64,000 bases of DNA from Billgrantia sulfidoxydans (GTDB lineage: Bacteria; Pseudomonadota; Gammaproteobacteria; Pseudomonadales; Halomonadaceae): assembly GCF_017868775.1 (NCBI RefSeq), contig NZ_CP053381.1, positions 2,356,001 to 2,420,000 of the forward strand, read 5' to 3'. Of the stretch, positions 24,916 to 37,399 are shown in pieces; the stretch's first letter is position 1; each line of letters opens with the position of its first letter. A model generated the notes under the pieces. The model saw only the letters and a program-made list of their open reading frames with translations, was not told the DNA's origin and ran no database searches. A program made the translations under genes and the position numbers.

Positions 24916-27038
24916 AGCGACCCGCACACGGGCCCGGCTCCTCGCACCTCGCACCGCTGACCCTCGCCATCGCCATCGCCATGAGCCTGGCCGCGCCGGC
25001 ACTCGCCGAGCCCGGCCTGTCTCGCCTCGGCAGCGGTCAGAGCGATTTCGGCGGCGTCGGGCTGATGCAGACCCCCAGCGCACGCATGACGCCGCTGGGC
25101 GGCTTCGCCTTCTCGCTGTCGCGTACCGCGCCCTACCGGCGCTACGGGCTGTTCTTCCAGCCCACCGAATGGCTCGAAGCCGGCTTCCGCTACGTCGAGG
25201 TGGAGAACCGGCGCTACCTGGCCGCCACGGGAGACCGCAACAACCTGGACAAGGGCATCGACTTCAAGGTGAGGCTGCGAGAGGAGGATCGCTACTGGCC
25301 GCAGATCGCCGTCGGCGCCCGCGACATCGGCGGCACCGGCCTGTTCTCGGGCGAATATCTGGTGGCCAGCAAGCGCTGGCACGACTTCGATTTCTCACTG
25401 GGGATCGGCTGGGGCTATCTCGGCAACCAGGAAGATTTCACCAACCCGCTGGCCCGGCTCGACGAGCGCTTCGAGCGGCGCTCCGGCTTCAGCTCGGGCG
25501 GCGATGGCGGCGACTTCAACCTGGGCAGCCTGTTCAGCGGCCGCAGCGCGCTGTTCGGCGGGATCGAATACCAGACCCCGTGGGATCCGCTGGTGCTGCA
25601 GCTCGAACTGGAGGGCAACGACTATCAGCATGAGCCGCAGCGCAACGACCAGGAGCAAGCGTCACGCTTCAACCTGGGGGCTCGGCTGCGCCTGAGCGAC
25701 GGCATCGAACTCAGAGCCGGCTGGCAGCGCGGTGACACCGCCATGCTCGGGATCAGCCTGGCGACCAACCTGGCCAGCATCTCCCAGGCCAAGCGCGACC
25801 CCCTCCCCGTCGATTTGGCGCCGGCCCCCGCCGAGCACACCAGTGACTGGGGCGGGCTAAGCCGCGAGCTGGACGCCAACGCCGGCATCGGCGTCTACCG
25901 CATCCGCCAGCACGGCACGAGCGTCACCGTCGAGGGCGAACCCACGCGCTATCGCTCCCTCGCCGAGAGCGAGCAGCGCGCCGGGCGCCTGCTGCATAAT
26001 CATCTCGACGGAGAGGTGGAGAGCTTCCGCTTCCGCTGGCATGAGCGCGGCATGCCCCTGCGCGAGAGCGTTCACCAGCGTGACGCCCTGGTCGCCGCCG
26101 CCGAGTCCAGCGAGGCGAACGTCGCCTATCGCCACGGCATCTACTCGCATGCCCAACTGAGCTCGGGCGAGGGCGAGGTGCTGCATGAAGCCCCTCCCCG
26201 CGGGCTCGCCTACAGCCTGGAACCGCAGCTCGAGCAGAATTTCGGCGGCCCCGACGGCTATCTCTACCGGCTATCCGCCAATCTCGACAGCGAGTACCGG
26301 CTGGGGGCCAATCACTGGCTCTCGGCTACGCTCACCTATACCCTCGCCGACAACCTCGCCAAGTACCGCTACATCGGCCCCTCGGAGCTGCCGCGGGTGC
26401 GGACCCATATCGGCGACTACCTGGCCGAGACCGACATCGGCATCAGCAACCTCCAGTACACCCGAACCGCCCAGCTGGGCAACGACTGGTACGCACTGGG
26501 CTATGGTGGCCTGCTCGAGACCATGTTCGCCGGCGCGGGGGCGGAGCTGCTCTACCGCCCGTTCAACAGCGACGTGGCCCTCGGGCTCGACCTCAACTGG
26601 GTCAAGCAGCGCGACTTCGACCAGCGCTTCGAGATGCGCGACTACAGCACCTGGACGGGCCATCTGACCGGCTACTGGCAGACCGACTACGAAGACGTGC
26701 TGGCCAAGGTCAGCGTGGGCCGCTACCTGGCCGGGGACCTCGGCATGACCTTCGACGTCTCCCGGGAGTTCGATTCGGGAGTGCGCCTCGGCGGCTGGGC
26801 CACCTTCACCGACGCCGGCAGCGACTTCGGCGAAGGCAGCTTCGACAAGGGCATCTACCTCTCGCTGCCGCTGGATGCCTTCTTCGTACACTCCACCCGA
26901 CAGCGGGCCCAGCTCGCCTGGAGCCCGCTGACCCGCGATGGCGGCGCCCGCCTGGCGCGCCGCGAGTCGCTCTACGACCTGACCGAGGAGCGCCGCATGG
27001 GCCGCTACTGGGAGGAGCAGGCCGAGCTGATGCGATGA
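24912..27038 (+). CDS. yjbH: YjbH/GfcD family outer membrane beta-barrel protein
   Basis: A 708-residue outer membrane protein, the same size as E. coli YjbH. The signal peptide is about residues 1-33 (ALAEPG). The next stretch GQSDFGGVGLMQTPSARMTPLGGFAFSLS is the YjbH signature (about residues 42-70). Many alternating hydrophobic strands ending in aromatic residues follow, and the C-terminal third (LGNDWYALGYGGLLETMFAGAGAELLYRPF onward) resembles a second barrel. It may form part of an outer membrane route for an exopolysaccharide distinct from Wza. The start overlaps the yjbG stop (ATGA), and a strong hairpin follows the stop. Confidence 0.85.
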   Translation: MKRPAHGPGSSHLAPLTLAIAIAMSLAAPALAEPGLSRLGSGQSDFGGVGLMQTPSARMTPLGGFAFSLSRTAPYRRYGLFFQPTEWLEAGFRYVEVENRRYLAATGDRNNLDKGIDFKVRLREEDRYWPQIAVGARDIGGTGLFSGEYLVASKRWHDFDFSLGIGWGYLGNQEDFTNPLARLDERFERRSGFSSGGDGGDFNLGSLFSGRSALFGGIEYQTPWDPLVLQLELEGNDYQHEPQRNDQEQASRFNLGARLRLSDGIELRAGWQRGDTAMLGISLATNLASISQAKRDPLPVDLAPAPAEHTSDWGGLSRELDANAGIGVYRIRQHGTSVTVEGEPTRYRSLAESEQRAGRLLHNHLDGEVESFRFRWHERGMPLRESVHQRDALVAAAESSEANVAYRHGIYSHAQLSSGEGEVLHEAPPRGLAYSLEPQLEQNFGGPDGYLYRLSANLDSEYRLGANHWLSATLTYTLADNLAKYRYIGPSELPRVRTHIGDYLAETDIGISNLQYTRTAQLGNDWYALGYGGLLETMFAGAGAELLYRPFNSDVALGLDLNWVKQRDFDQRFEMRDYSTWTGHLTGYWQTDYEDVLAKVSVGRYLAGDLGMTFDVSREFDSGVRLGGWATFTDAGSDFGEGSFDKGIYLSLPLDAFFVHSTRQRAQLAWSPLTRDGGARLARRESLYDLTEERRMGRYWEEQAELMR

Positions 27039-27060
27039 GCCCCTGCCGTGCGAAAACGAC

Positions 27061-27090
27061 GAGACCACCGCATCTTCATGCGGTGGTCTC
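27061..27090. terminator. hairpin terminator between convergent yjbH and gcvT
   Basis: Arms 27061-27073 and 27078-27090 form a perfect 13-bp stem with a CTTC loop. It lies 23 bp after the yjbH stop and 26 bp before the gcvT stop, so it can serve both strands. There is no strong T-run on either side, so efficiency is uncertain. Confidence 0.6.
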
Positions 27091-27115
27091 GAGGAAAGAT
27101 AACGGTATAACTCAA

Positions 27116-28231
27116 TCAGCCGCGATGATAGCCCGGCGTCACGAAGGGCATCTTGCTCACCAGCATGGGCAGCCGCTTGCCCCGCACCTCGGCATACACG
27201 GTGGTACCGAGCTCGGCATGGGCGATGTCGACGTAGCCCATGGCCACCGGCTTGCCTACGCTTGGCCCGAAACCACCCGAGGTCACCGTACCGATGCGCT
27301 GGCCCTCCTCGTCGAAGAGCTCGGTGCCCTCGCGCACCGGCGCCCGCCCCTCGCCCAGCAGGCCGACACGCTTGCGGCGATGATCCTTGGCGTCGACCTG
27401 GTGCAGGATCACGTCGGCCCCGGGGAACCCCGCCGAGCGCTCGCCGCCGTGACGACGTGGCTTGCCGATGGCCCAGATCAGCCCCGCCTCCACCGGCGTG
27501 GTCTCGGTGTCGATGTCGTGGCCATAAAGGCACAGTCCGGCCTCCAGGCGTAGGGAGTCCCGCGCCCCGAGGCCGATCGCCTCGACCTCATCCTCGGCCA
27601 GCAGGCGCCGCGCCAGGGCCTCGGCCTGGTCGGCCGGCACCGAGATCTCGAAGCCGTCCTCGCCGGTATAGCCGCTGCGGCTGATCCACACCGGCACGCC
27701 GTCGATCGCGAAGCGACCGTGCTGCATGAACACCATCTCGCACGCTTCGGGGCAGTGACGGCGCATGACCTCCGCCGCCCCGGGCCCCTGCAGGGCCAGC
27801 AGGCCGCGCTCCAGCACCTCGACCCGATGCTCGTCATCGAGCCCCAGCTCGAGCAGCGCGATGTCCTGCTCCTTGCAGGCGGCGTTGACCACCAGGTAGA
27901 GCGTCCCATCGCCGGGGTTGGCCACCATCAGGTCGTCGAGGATGCCGCCCTCCTGGCCGGTGAACAGCGCATAGCGCTGCATGCCCTCGGGCAGGCCCAC
28001 GATGTCGGCGCACACCAGGGTCTCGAGCGCCTCGGCGGGGCGTGGCCCATGCAGCAGGATCTGGCCCATGTGAGAGACATCGAACAGGCCGCAGGCGGCG
28101 CGGGTATGCTCGTGCTCCTTCTTGACGCCGAGCGGGAACTGCACCGGCATCTCGTAGCCGGCAAAGGGCACCATCTTGCCCCCCAGCTCGAGATGCAAGG
28201 CGTGCAGTGGGGTGTGCTTGAGTTGACTCAT
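27116..28231 (-). CDS. gcvT: aminomethyltransferase, glycine cleavage system T protein
   Basis: The 371-residue T protein transfers the methylene group from aminomethyl-lipoyl GcvH to tetrahydrofolate and releases ammonia. Family features are HTPLHALHLELGGKMVPFAGYEMPVQF at the N-terminus, LFDVSHMGQ (about 49-57), SRSGYTGEDGFEI (about 187-199), and the C-terminal GCV_T_C barrel. The start at 28231 gives MSQLKHTPLH, matching the usual N-terminus; the frame is open 30 codons upstream without similarity. The gene is downstream of agcS on the minus strand (90 bp gap), separated from gcvH-gcvP, which are divergent on the plus strand. Confidence 0.95.
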   Translation of the reverse strand: MSQLKHTPLHALHLELGGKMVPFAGYEMPVQFPLGVKKEHEHTRAACGLFDVSHMGQILLHGPRPAEALETLVCADIVGLPEGMQRYALFTGQEGGILDDLMVANPGDGTLYLVVNAACKEQDIALLELGLDDEHRVEVLERGLLALQGPGAAEVMRRHCPEACEMVFMQHGRFAIDGVPVWISRSGYTGEDGFEISVPADQAEALARRLLAEDEVEAIGLGARDSLRLEAGLCLYGHDIDTETTPVEAGLIWAIGKPRRHGGERSAGFPGADVILHQVDAKDHRRKRVGLLGEGRAPVREGTELFDEEGQRIGTVTSGGFGPSVGKPVAMGYVDIAHAELGTTVYAEVRGKRLPMLVSKMPFVTPGYHRG

Positions 28232-28321
28232 GTAGGGGTCCTCGTGACGAGATGGTAGGCGAGAATGCGGCACGGGCGGAGAGACGCCCCAAGGCGCCTC
28301 CCGCACCGATACGGCAGTCAC

Positions 28322-29728
28322 TCAGCGCTTGTCGTGATCCAGGTCCTCGCCCGGCAGCACTGTCTCGCCGTTGAAGTAGTCGCGCGTCACCTTGAACACC
28401 ACGGGGGAGAGCAGGGCCAGCGCGATCAGGTTGGGGATCGCCATCATGGCGTTGAAGGTATCGGCCATCAGCCAGATGAAGCCGAGCTGGGCCATGGCGC
28501 CCAGCGGGATCGCCAGCACGAACAGCACCCGGTAGAGCATGATCGAGCGCGTACCGAACAGGAACTGGAAGCACTTCTCACCGTAGAACGACCAGCCCAG
28601 GATGGTGGTGAAGGCGAACACCGCCAGCGCCAGCGATACGATCTGGTTGCCCCAGCCCGGCAGCGCCGCATCGAAGGAGAGCGCGGTCAGCGAAGCCCCC
28701 TCTTCACCCTGGATCCATACCGTGGAGGTCAGGATGACCAGCGCGGTGATGGTGCAGACGATGATGGTGTCGATGAAGGTGCCGAGCATGGCGATCAGGC
28801 CCTGGCGAACCGGGTTGCGGGTCTTGGCCGCCGCGTGGGCGATGGGCGCACTGCCCAGGCCCGCCTCGTTGGAGAAGATGCCGCGCGCCACGCCGAAGCG
28901 GATCGCCGCCATTACCGCCGCACCGGCGAAGCCACCCGCCGCCGCCACCGGGTTGAAGGCGTAGTAGAAGATCAGACGGAAGGCTTCGCCGATCTGGCCG
29001 GCGTTGATGATGAGCACCAGCAGGCCCGCCACCACGTAGGCGATACCCATGATCGGCACCAGCTTGCCGGCCACCTTGGCGATGCGCTTGATACCGCCCA
29101 GGATCACGGCCCCCGCCAGGACCATGATGACCACGCCGGTCAGCCAGTGGGGAATGCCGAAGGTCGAATCCAGGGCGTCGGCCACGGAGTTCGACTGCAC
29201 GGTGTTGCCGATGCCGAAGGCCGCCACGGCACCGAAGAAGGCGAAGGCGCCGCCGAGCCACAGCCACTTACGGCCCAGGCCGTTCTTGATGTAGAACATC
29301 GGCCCGCCGACGTGATAGCCGGTGCTGTCGGTCTCGCGGAAACGCACCGCAAGCACCGCTTCGGAGAACTTGGTCGCCATGCCGACCAGTGCCGTGACCC
29401 ACATCCAGAACACCGCACCGGGGCCACCCAGGGCGATGGCCGTCGCCACACCGGCGATGTTGCCGGTTCCGATGGTGGCCGACAGGGCCGTCATCAAGGC
29501 ATTGAAGGGCGAGATCTCGCCTTCGTCGTCCGCCTTCTTCGCCTCGCCGGGCGCAGGCTTGGCGTCACGCCCTTGCCACATCAGCTTGAAGCCGGTGCCC
29601 AGCTTGCGGATGGGCATCAGCTTCAAGCCGATCTGCAGATAGAGCCCCACCCCCAGCAGCAGGATGAGCATCAACGGCCCCCAGACGACACCGTTGATGG
29701 CGCTGAATATCGCTGTCAATGTTTCCAC
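28322..29728 (-). CDS. sodium:alanine/glycine symporter, AgcS family
   Basis: A 468-residue inner membrane transporter with about 11 hydrophobic segments. AgcS signatures are GTGNIAGVATAIALGGPGAVFWMW (about residues 86-109) and GIFSNEAGLGSAPIAHAAAKT (about 283-303). It should import alanine and/or glycine with sodium. Its position between gcvT and the divergent gcvH-gcvP suggests glycine as a physiological substrate. The start is GTG at 29728, supported by GAGGG eight bases upstream; no suitable ATG is nearby. Sodium coupling fits a halophile. Confidence 0.9.
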   Translation of the reverse strand: METLTAIFSAINGVVWGPLMLILLLGVGLYLQIGLKLMPIRKLGTGFKLMWQGRDAKPAPGEAKKADDEGEISPFNALMTALSATIGTGNIAGVATAIALGGPGAVFWMWVTALVGMATKFSEAVLAVRFRETDSTGYHVGGPMFYIKNGLGRKWLWLGGAFAFFGAVAAFGIGNTVQSNSVADALDSTFGIPHWLTGVVIMVLAGAVILGGIKRIAKVAGKLVPIMGIAYVVAGLLVLIINAGQIGEAFRLIFYYAFNPVAAAGGFAGAAVMAAIRFGVARGIFSNEAGLGSAPIAHAAAKTRNPVRQGLIAMLGTFIDTIIVCTITALVILTSTVWIQGEEGASLTALSFDAALPGWGNQIVSLALAVFAFTTILGWSFYGEKCFQFLFGTRSIMLYRVLFVLAIPLGAMAQLGFIWLMADTFNAMMAIPNLIALALLSPVVFKVTRDYFNGETVLPGEDLDHDKR

Positions 29729-30203
29729 GAACGTTTCCCTCTGTTGTTTAGACTGTTTTTAAGGACATTCCCGAAAGATCTAGATGATCAGACGGCGTAC
29801 CATAGCGGAAAATGCCGGAAATATTCCACCAAGTCGTAATGCCTGCTGCGACTCGTTCGTCCTGCCCGCGGCAGCGCAAGCTTAGCGCGTGTTTCGTATC
29901 GGAAACAAACGTCACGACATCGTCACCCGTCAATCGGCCGGCACACCCACGCCTGGCGCCGCTGCCAAGCGGCATGCCTCACAGGTTAGTGAGCCGGGCC
30001 GGCGGTGTCGAATACCGCCGTTGCCTGCCGGGAGCGCCCCATCCCACGCAAGTTGCACTGGACGCCTACCGTCCCACGCGCCACGCTATCGGGGCGACGG
30101 TTCCGAAAGCACGAACCGGAGGCGACCCTCGGGCTCGCCAAATGCCGCCAATGGCGTTAGCATTCGCACAGTCAGAAAACCTTTTTCTTATAGGAAAAAC
30201 ATC
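29729..30203. promoter_or_regulatory. divergent intergenic region between agcS and gcvH
   Basis: A 475-bp non-coding stretch holding the promoters of agcS-gcvT (minus) and gcvH-gcvP (plus). A small dyad GTTTC-N6-GAAAC lies at 29891-29906 and a GGCGGT/ACCGCC hairpin at about 30001-30019. I looked for the glycine riboswitch on both strands and do not see its conserved core. No clear sigma70 promoter can be chosen. Confidence 0.5.
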
Positions 30204-30596
30204 ATGAGCTCGATCCCTGCCAACCTGCGCTACAACGACAGCCACGAGTGGGTGCTGGACAATGGCGACGGCACCGTCACCATCGGCATCACCGACCACG
30301 CCCAGGAAGCCCTGGGAGACGTCGTGTTCGTCGAACTTCCCGAAGTGGGACGTACCCTGCAGAAAGGTGAGGAGTTCGGCGTGATCGAATCGGTCAAGGC
30401 CGCCTCCGACCTCTACGCCCCGCTGGCCGGCGAGATCGTCGAGGTCAACGAAGCCCTCGAGGAAGCGCCCGAGACCGTCAACGAAGCGCCTTACGAAGGT
30501 GGCTGGATCATGAAGGTTCGCGTCGAGGATGCGGCCGCGGTGGAAGCGCTGCTGGATGCCGAGGCGTACCAGGCCGTGGTCGACAGCGACGCCTGA
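30204..30596 (+). CDS. gcvH: glycine cleavage system H protein
   Basis: The 130-residue lipoyl carrier protein of the glycine cleavage complex, shuttling the aminomethyl group from GcvP to GcvT. The lipoyl attachment motif ESVKAASD has Lys at residue 65. RYNDSHEWV at the N-terminus and [13 protein letters not shown] near the C-terminus are typical. The start at 30204 is preceded by AGGA eight bases upstream. It is the first gene of a gcvH-gcvP pair. Confidence 0.96.
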   Translation: MSSIPANLRYNDSHEWVLDNGDGTVTIGITDHAQEALGDVVFVELPEVGRTLQKGEEFGVIESVKAASDLYAPLAGEIVEVNEALEEAPETVNEAPYEGGWIMKVRVEDAAAVEALLDAEAYQAVVDSDA

Positions 30597-30688
30597 GGTC
30601 GCACCCGACCGCGACACAGCGATGCCCCCGGCCCGGCGACCGGGCACCTCCAATCGCCGGGCATTCACCACTATGTACAGGGTTCTCC

Positions 30689-33583
<2,895 letters not shown>

Positions 33584-33610
33584 CGCGCCGCCGACGGTAG
33601 CAGCAAAGCG

Positions 33611-33642
33611 AAACGGCCCGCCGAGCGATCGGCGGGCCGTTT
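33611..33642. terminator. bidirectional intrinsic terminator (gcvP / LysR gene)
   Basis: A perfect 14-bp inverted repeat: arms 33611-33624 and 33629-33642, loop GCGA. AAA begins the left arm and TTT ends the right arm, giving a short U-tract in both directions. It lies between the convergent gcvP and the LysR-family gene. Confidence 0.85.
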
Positions 33643-33670
33643 GCCATGCGGATCGAAGCCGGTCAAGCCG

Positions 33671-34585
33671 CTACAGCGGCGAGGCGACTTCGCCGTAGCC
33701 GAAGCGCTCGCGCATGCGCTGTTCGCGAAAGCCCTCCAGCAGCCGCGCATAGCGCCGCGGCATCTTGGTGCCGGTGCGTGTGACCAGGTGCAGCGTCTCG
33801 TACTCCGTGACCGGCAGGTCGAGCTCCTTGACCTGGCGCTGCCAGGGCGAGGTCTCCAGCACCAGTCGCGACACCACGGTGAAGCCGAGGCCGCGGGCCA
33901 CCGCGTCCATCACCATGCTCACCTCGTTGGTGAAGCCCTGGCGCCGGAACTGGCTCATGGAGCGAAACTCCTCGGCAAAGTTGCTACGCAGCAGCGCCCC
34001 GGCGTGGTTGATGCCGTCGGAGTAGTTGAGAAAGCCGATGCCCATCAGCTCGGCCAGCGAGGTGCCGGCGAAGTCGGCCGGCACCACCAGGCACAGCGGC
34101 TCCTGATGCCACAGTTTGCAGTCCAGTTCCGGGTGGCGAATCGGTTCGGTGACGATCCCCAGGTCGTGGCGGCCGGCCAGCACGTCCGAGACGATCTCAT
34201 GGCTGAAGGCGAAGCTGTAGTTGACCGTCAGCCCCGGCGACATCTGCTGCTGGCCGAGGATGTAGGGGTAGAACATCAGGCCGACGCTGCCGGGCGACGC
34301 GATCCGGCACTCACCGGTATCGAGCGCATCGTCATCCAGCGAATGGCGGAACTGCTCGTGCTCGGCGAACAGGCGCAGGCCGTAGTCGTAGGCGCGGCGC
34401 CCGGCTTCGGTAAGGGTGAAGCGCCGCCCCTGACGCTCGAGCAGCGGCTTGTCGAGGTACTGCTCGAGCTTGCGCACATGCTGGCTGACGCCCGGCTGGG
34501 TCATGTCGAGATGGCGCGCGGTTCGCGTGAAGCTGCCGGTTTCGACCAGGGTGATGAAGGTACGGAAATACTGGGCGTTGAACAT
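33671..34585 (-). CDS. LysR family transcriptional regulator
   Basis: A 304-residue LysR regulator. The N-terminal winged helix-turn-helix is FRTFITLVETGSFTRTARHLDMTQPGVSQHVRKLEQYL (in two parts, about residues 7-44), followed by a linker and a periplasmic-binding-like effector domain (from about residue 88). The start at 34585 places the helix-turn-helix at the normal distance from the N-terminus; a further ATG seven codons upstream is possible. It is divergent from ppnN and converges on gcvP. Effector and targets are unknown; a role in glycine metabolism cannot be inferred from convergence alone. Confidence 0.9.
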   Translation of the reverse strand: MFNAQYFRTFITLVETGSFTRTARHLDMTQPGVSQHVRKLEQYLDKPLLERQGRRFTLTEAGRRAYDYGLRLFAEHEQFRHSLDDDALDTGECRIASPGSVGLMFYPYILGQQQMSPGLTVNYSFAFSHEIVSDVLAGRHDLGIVTEPIRHPELDCKLWHQEPLCLVVPADFAGTSLAELMGIGFLNYSDGINHAGALLRSNFAEEFRSMSQFRRQGFTNEVSMVMDAVARGLGFTVVSRLVLETSPWQRQVKELDLPVTEYETLHLVTRTGTKMPRRYARLLEGFREQRMRERFGYGEVASPL

Positions 34586-34779
34586 GGCGCATCGCATCGC
34601 TTGCATGGGCGGTCAGGGGCCGAGACCGGATGCCGTCATCCTACCATCGCGAGCCCCGCGGCGCAGCGCTGCGCCATTCCCGCCGGCGTGATAGCATCGG
34701 ATCACGACTCGATGACCATTGCATGAACCCTGTCCACCCCGCATGCGACAGGGCGCAAGCCTACCACAAGGATCGTTTC

Positions 34780-36144
34780 ATGCCCGATACCATCTCCGCC
34801 ACCATCTCGCCGTTGCGAAGCCTGGAAGTGCTCTCGCAGCACGAGGTCAATCGCCTGCGCGACACCTCCAAGGCCGGCCTGCACGACCTGCTGCGGCGCT
34901 GTTCGCTCGCCGTGCTCAGCTCCGGCAGCATGACCGACGACAGCCTGGTGCTGATGGAGACCTACCACGATTTCGACATCGAGGTGATCCAGCAGGACCG
35001 CGGCATCCGGCTCAAGGTGACCAACGCGCCGGCCGAGGCCTTCGTCGACGGCAAGATGATCCGCGGGATCCGCGAGCACCTCTCCTCGGTGCTGCGCGAC
35101 ATCATCTACGTCTACAACGAGATCCAGCACCACCAGCGGTTCGACCTGACCACGGGCGAAGGCACCACCAACGCGGTGTTTCACATCCTGCGCAAGGCCG
35201 GCACGATGAAGCCCGGCCGCGACCCCGGCATCGTGGTGTGCTGGGGCGGCCATTCGATCACTCGCGAGGAGTACGAGTACACCAAGGACGTCGGCTACCA
35301 CCTCGGCCTGCGCGAGCTGGACATCTGCACCGGCTGCGGCCCCGGCGCCATGAAGGGACCGATGAAGGGGGCCAACCTGGCGCACGCCAAGCAGCGCATC
35401 GGCGACGGCCGCTACCTGGGCATTTCCGAGCCCGGCATCATCGCCGCCGAAGCGCCCAACCCGCTGGTCAACGAGCTGGTGGTCATGCCCGACATCGAAA
35501 AGCGCCTCGAGGCCTTCGTGCGCCTGGGCCACGGCATCGTGGTCTTCCCCGGCGGCGTCGGCACGGCCGAGGAGATCCTCTACCTGCTGGGTATCCTGCT
35601 CCACCCCGACAACCACGACATGGAGCTGCCGGTCATCTTCACCGGCCCGGCCAATTCCGCCGACTACTTCCAGCGCATCGACGAGTTCCTGGTCTATACC
35701 CTCGGCGAAGCGGTGCGCAGCAAGTACCGGATCATCGTCGACGACCCTGTCGAAGTCGCCCGCACCATGCGCCAGGGCATCGACAGCGTCACCGAGTTCC
35801 GCCGCGCCCACCAGGACGCCTTCCACTTCAACTGGCGGTTGACCGTCGCGCGCAACTTCCAGGAAACCTTCGAACCGACCCATGGCGCAATGGCCGGCCT
35901 CGCACTGCACCGCAACCAGCCGGTGCACGAGCTGGCGGCCAACCTGCGGCGCGCGTTCTCGGGCATCGTGGCGGGCAACGTGAAGGAGCACGGCTTGCGC
36001 GCGATCGAAGCGCACGGCCCCTTCCAACTGCACGCCGAGTCGGAGCTGATGCGGCGCCTGGACGAGCTGCTCGGCTCCTTCGTCGCCCAGGGCCGCATGA
36101 AGCTGCCCGGGCAGGAGTACGAACCCTGCTACCGGCTGGTGTAA
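34780..36144 (+). CDS. ppnN: pyrimidine/purine nucleotide 5-prime-monophosphate nucleosidase PpnN
   Basis: A 454-residue protein, the same length as E. coli PpnN (YgdH). The central LOG-type Rossmann domain contains VVCWGGHSITREEYEYTK, ICTGCGPGAMKGPMKGA and the catalytic-site FPGGVGTAEEI. The extra N- and C-terminal domains are PpnN-specific. It hydrolyses the N-glycosidic bond of nucleoside monophosphates to base and ribose 5-phosphate; the E. coli enzyme binds (p)ppGpp. The start has AAGGA seven bases upstream; the frame is open further upstream without similarity. Confidence 0.95.
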   Translation: MPDTISATISPLRSLEVLSQHEVNRLRDTSKAGLHDLLRRCSLAVLSSGSMTDDSLVLMETYHDFDIEVIQQDRGIRLKVTNAPAEAFVDGKMIRGIREHLSSVLRDIIYVYNEIQHHQRFDLTTGEGTTNAVFHILRKAGTMKPGRDPGIVVCWGGHSITREEYEYTKDVGYHLGLRELDICTGCGPGAMKGPMKGANLAHAKQRIGDGRYLGISEPGIIAAEAPNPLVNELVVMPDIEKRLEAFVRLGHGIVVFPGGVGTAEEILYLLGILLHPDNHDMELPVIFTGPANSADYFQRIDEFLVYTLGEAVRSKYRIIVDDPVEVARTMRQGIDSVTEFRRAHQDAFHFNWRLTVARNFQETFEPTHGAMAGLALHRNQPVHELAANLRRAFSGIVAGNVKEHGLRAIEAHGPFQLHAESELMRRLDELLGSFVAQGRMKLPGQEYEPCYRLV

Positions 36145-36154
36145 GCGAAAAGCA

Positions 36155-36190
36155 AGGCCCAGGCGCCGGCCGCGCCCGGCGCCTGGGCCT
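36155..36190. terminator. GC-rich hairpin after ppnN
   Basis: Arms 36156-36167 and 36178-36189 are a perfect 12-bp match, extended by one A-T pair, with a 10-base loop. It begins 11 bp after the ppnN stop and abuts the stop codon of the convergent membrane protein gene. There is no U-tract. Confidence 0.5.
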
Positions 36191-36561
36191 CAGCCCTGGG
36201 CGCCGAGAGGGCGCCACCAGAGCCACAAGGCATGCAACAGCAACCCGAGGGTGGCGCCATGGGCAATCAGCAGCTGCCAGCTCACCCAGTCGGTGAACAG
36301 CGCATGCCAGAGCCCCATCGCGGCCAGACCGGCGACCAGCGACAGAGCCAGTCGCTTGCCCAGCAGCGGCAGCCGGGCGCGCTCGCCGGCGCCCAGCATG
36401 CGCCAGTTCCCCACCGCCACCACCGCCACCACGGCAATGACGATCGCGATCAGGGCAAGGCGGTTGTCGTGGCCGCCGGCGAGGTAGCGTGGCACGGTGG
36501 CCAACATCAGGATCAGCAGGCCCGCCAGCAGGCTCAGCCGTTCCGCGGTGGGAGCGGTCAT
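36190..36561 (-). CDS. small inner membrane protein of unknown function
   Basis: A 123-residue protein with four predicted transmembrane segments (about 10-25, 34-52, 67-84 and 95-115) and little else. I do not recognise a family. The start at 36561 is chosen because it falls just after the stop of the flavodoxin gene (one base between), suggesting coupling; the frame extends upstream across that gene without making a plausible protein. The residue mix (Leu, Ala, Trp) and short loops are compatible with a membrane anchor or accessory protein of a redox system, but that is only guilt by association with the flavodoxin. Confidence 0.65.
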   Translation of the reverse strand: MTAPTAERLSLLAGLLILMLATVPRYLAGGHDNRLALIAIVIAVVAVVAVGNWRMLGAGERARLPLLGKRLALSLVAGLAAMGLWHALFTDWVSWQLLIAHGATLGLLLHALWLWWRPLGAQG

Positions 36562-36562
36562 C

Positions 36563-37027
36563 TCAGGCCACCGTGAGCTGCTGGGTTTCGATCCACTCCT
36601 CGGCCCAGGGCAGCGCGGCATCGTCGGCCATGAACGTTTCCATGGCGTCGACCTCCAGCCGCTCCCCCAGGCGAGTGGCACCCAGCCCCTCCAGCATCTC
36701 GTCGAGGCGACGACCGGCGCCGCAGAAGGTATCGCCATAGGAGCTGTCGCCCAGGGCGATCACGCCGTAGCGCAGCCCCACCAGCGACGGGCTCTGCTCA
36801 TCCAACCCGCGGGCGAAGGGCACGAAGTTGCCGGGAAAGTCGCCGCTGCCGGTAGTGGACACGCAGAAAAGCGCCAGATCGGGCGGCGCCTCGGTCAGGT
36901 CGGCAAGGGCAGGCTGCTCGAGGATGGCGGTGTCATAGCCGGCCGCCTCGAACAGCGGAGCGACCTGTTCGGCGACATCGAGGGCACCGCCATACATGGT
37001 TCCTACGAAGATCTTCAGCATTGGCAT
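36563..37027 (-). CDS. MioC-like flavodoxin domain protein
   Basis: A 154-residue flavodoxin. The FMN phosphate loop is VGTMYGGALDVAE (about 8-20). STTGSGDFPGNF (about 57-68) and ALGDSSYGDTFCGAGRRLDEML (about 90-111) form the remaining FMN-binding loops. The sequence is closest in style to MioC and the flavodoxin domain of CysJ/SULF reductases, though no reductase partner is adjacent. Two ATGs, at 37027 and 37021, are possible starts and neither has a clear ribosome binding site. Confidence 0.85.
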   Translation of the reverse strand: MPMLKIFVGTMYGGALDVAEQVAPLFEAAGYDTAILEQPALADLTEAPPDLALFCVSTTGSGDFPGNFVPFARGLDEQSPSLVGLRYGVIALGDSSYGDTFCGAGRRLDEMLEGLGATRLGERLEVDAMETFMADDAALPWAEEWIETQQLTVA

Positions 37028-37181
37028 GTCGGGGATAAACCTGAATCATTCAACGACATGATACCACGACGCAGGCGGATGCCGCAGTTCGGCCGACGCC
37101 TCGCCCCCGGGCGACGAGGTGCCGCATGCAGGTCGCGCCATGCCCGAGTATAATGGTCGGCCTTTCGTGCGAGGAGGCGAC

Positions 37182-37397
37182 ATGCTGCAGACGCAGACGT
37201 TCGAAGCCTGGATCACCCCCCTGCTCATCGGTGGGCTGATCCTGTTCATGTGCTTCATCATCTGGGACCTGGCCAAGAAATCCCAGGCCGGCCGCTTTGG
37301 CACCCTCATGCTCTTCGTGGTGCTCGGCGCGGGCATGATGGGCTACATCCTCAAGGTGGTGGTCACCTGGGTGATGGAGAACGGCGGGGGCGTGTAG
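37182..37397 (+). CDS. DUF2788 family small membrane protein
   Basis: A 71-residue protein with two transmembrane segments (about 12-29 and 43-63) joined by the short loop DLAKKSQAGRFGT, which is the hallmark of the DUF2788 family. The start ATG at 37182 has GGAGG four bases upstream; upstream in-frame ATGs lack such a site. Function unknown. It ends just before a hairpin shared with ihfA. Confidence 0.8.
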   Translation: MLQTQTFEAWITPLLIGGLILFMCFIIWDLAKKSQAGRFGTLMLFVVLGAGMMGYILKVVVTWVMENGGGV

Positions 37398-37399
37398 CG

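Noticed and set aside
29729..30203. Glycine riboswitch between agcS and gcvH
   Set aside because: The gene context makes it attractive, but the conserved aptamer core is not visible on either strand.
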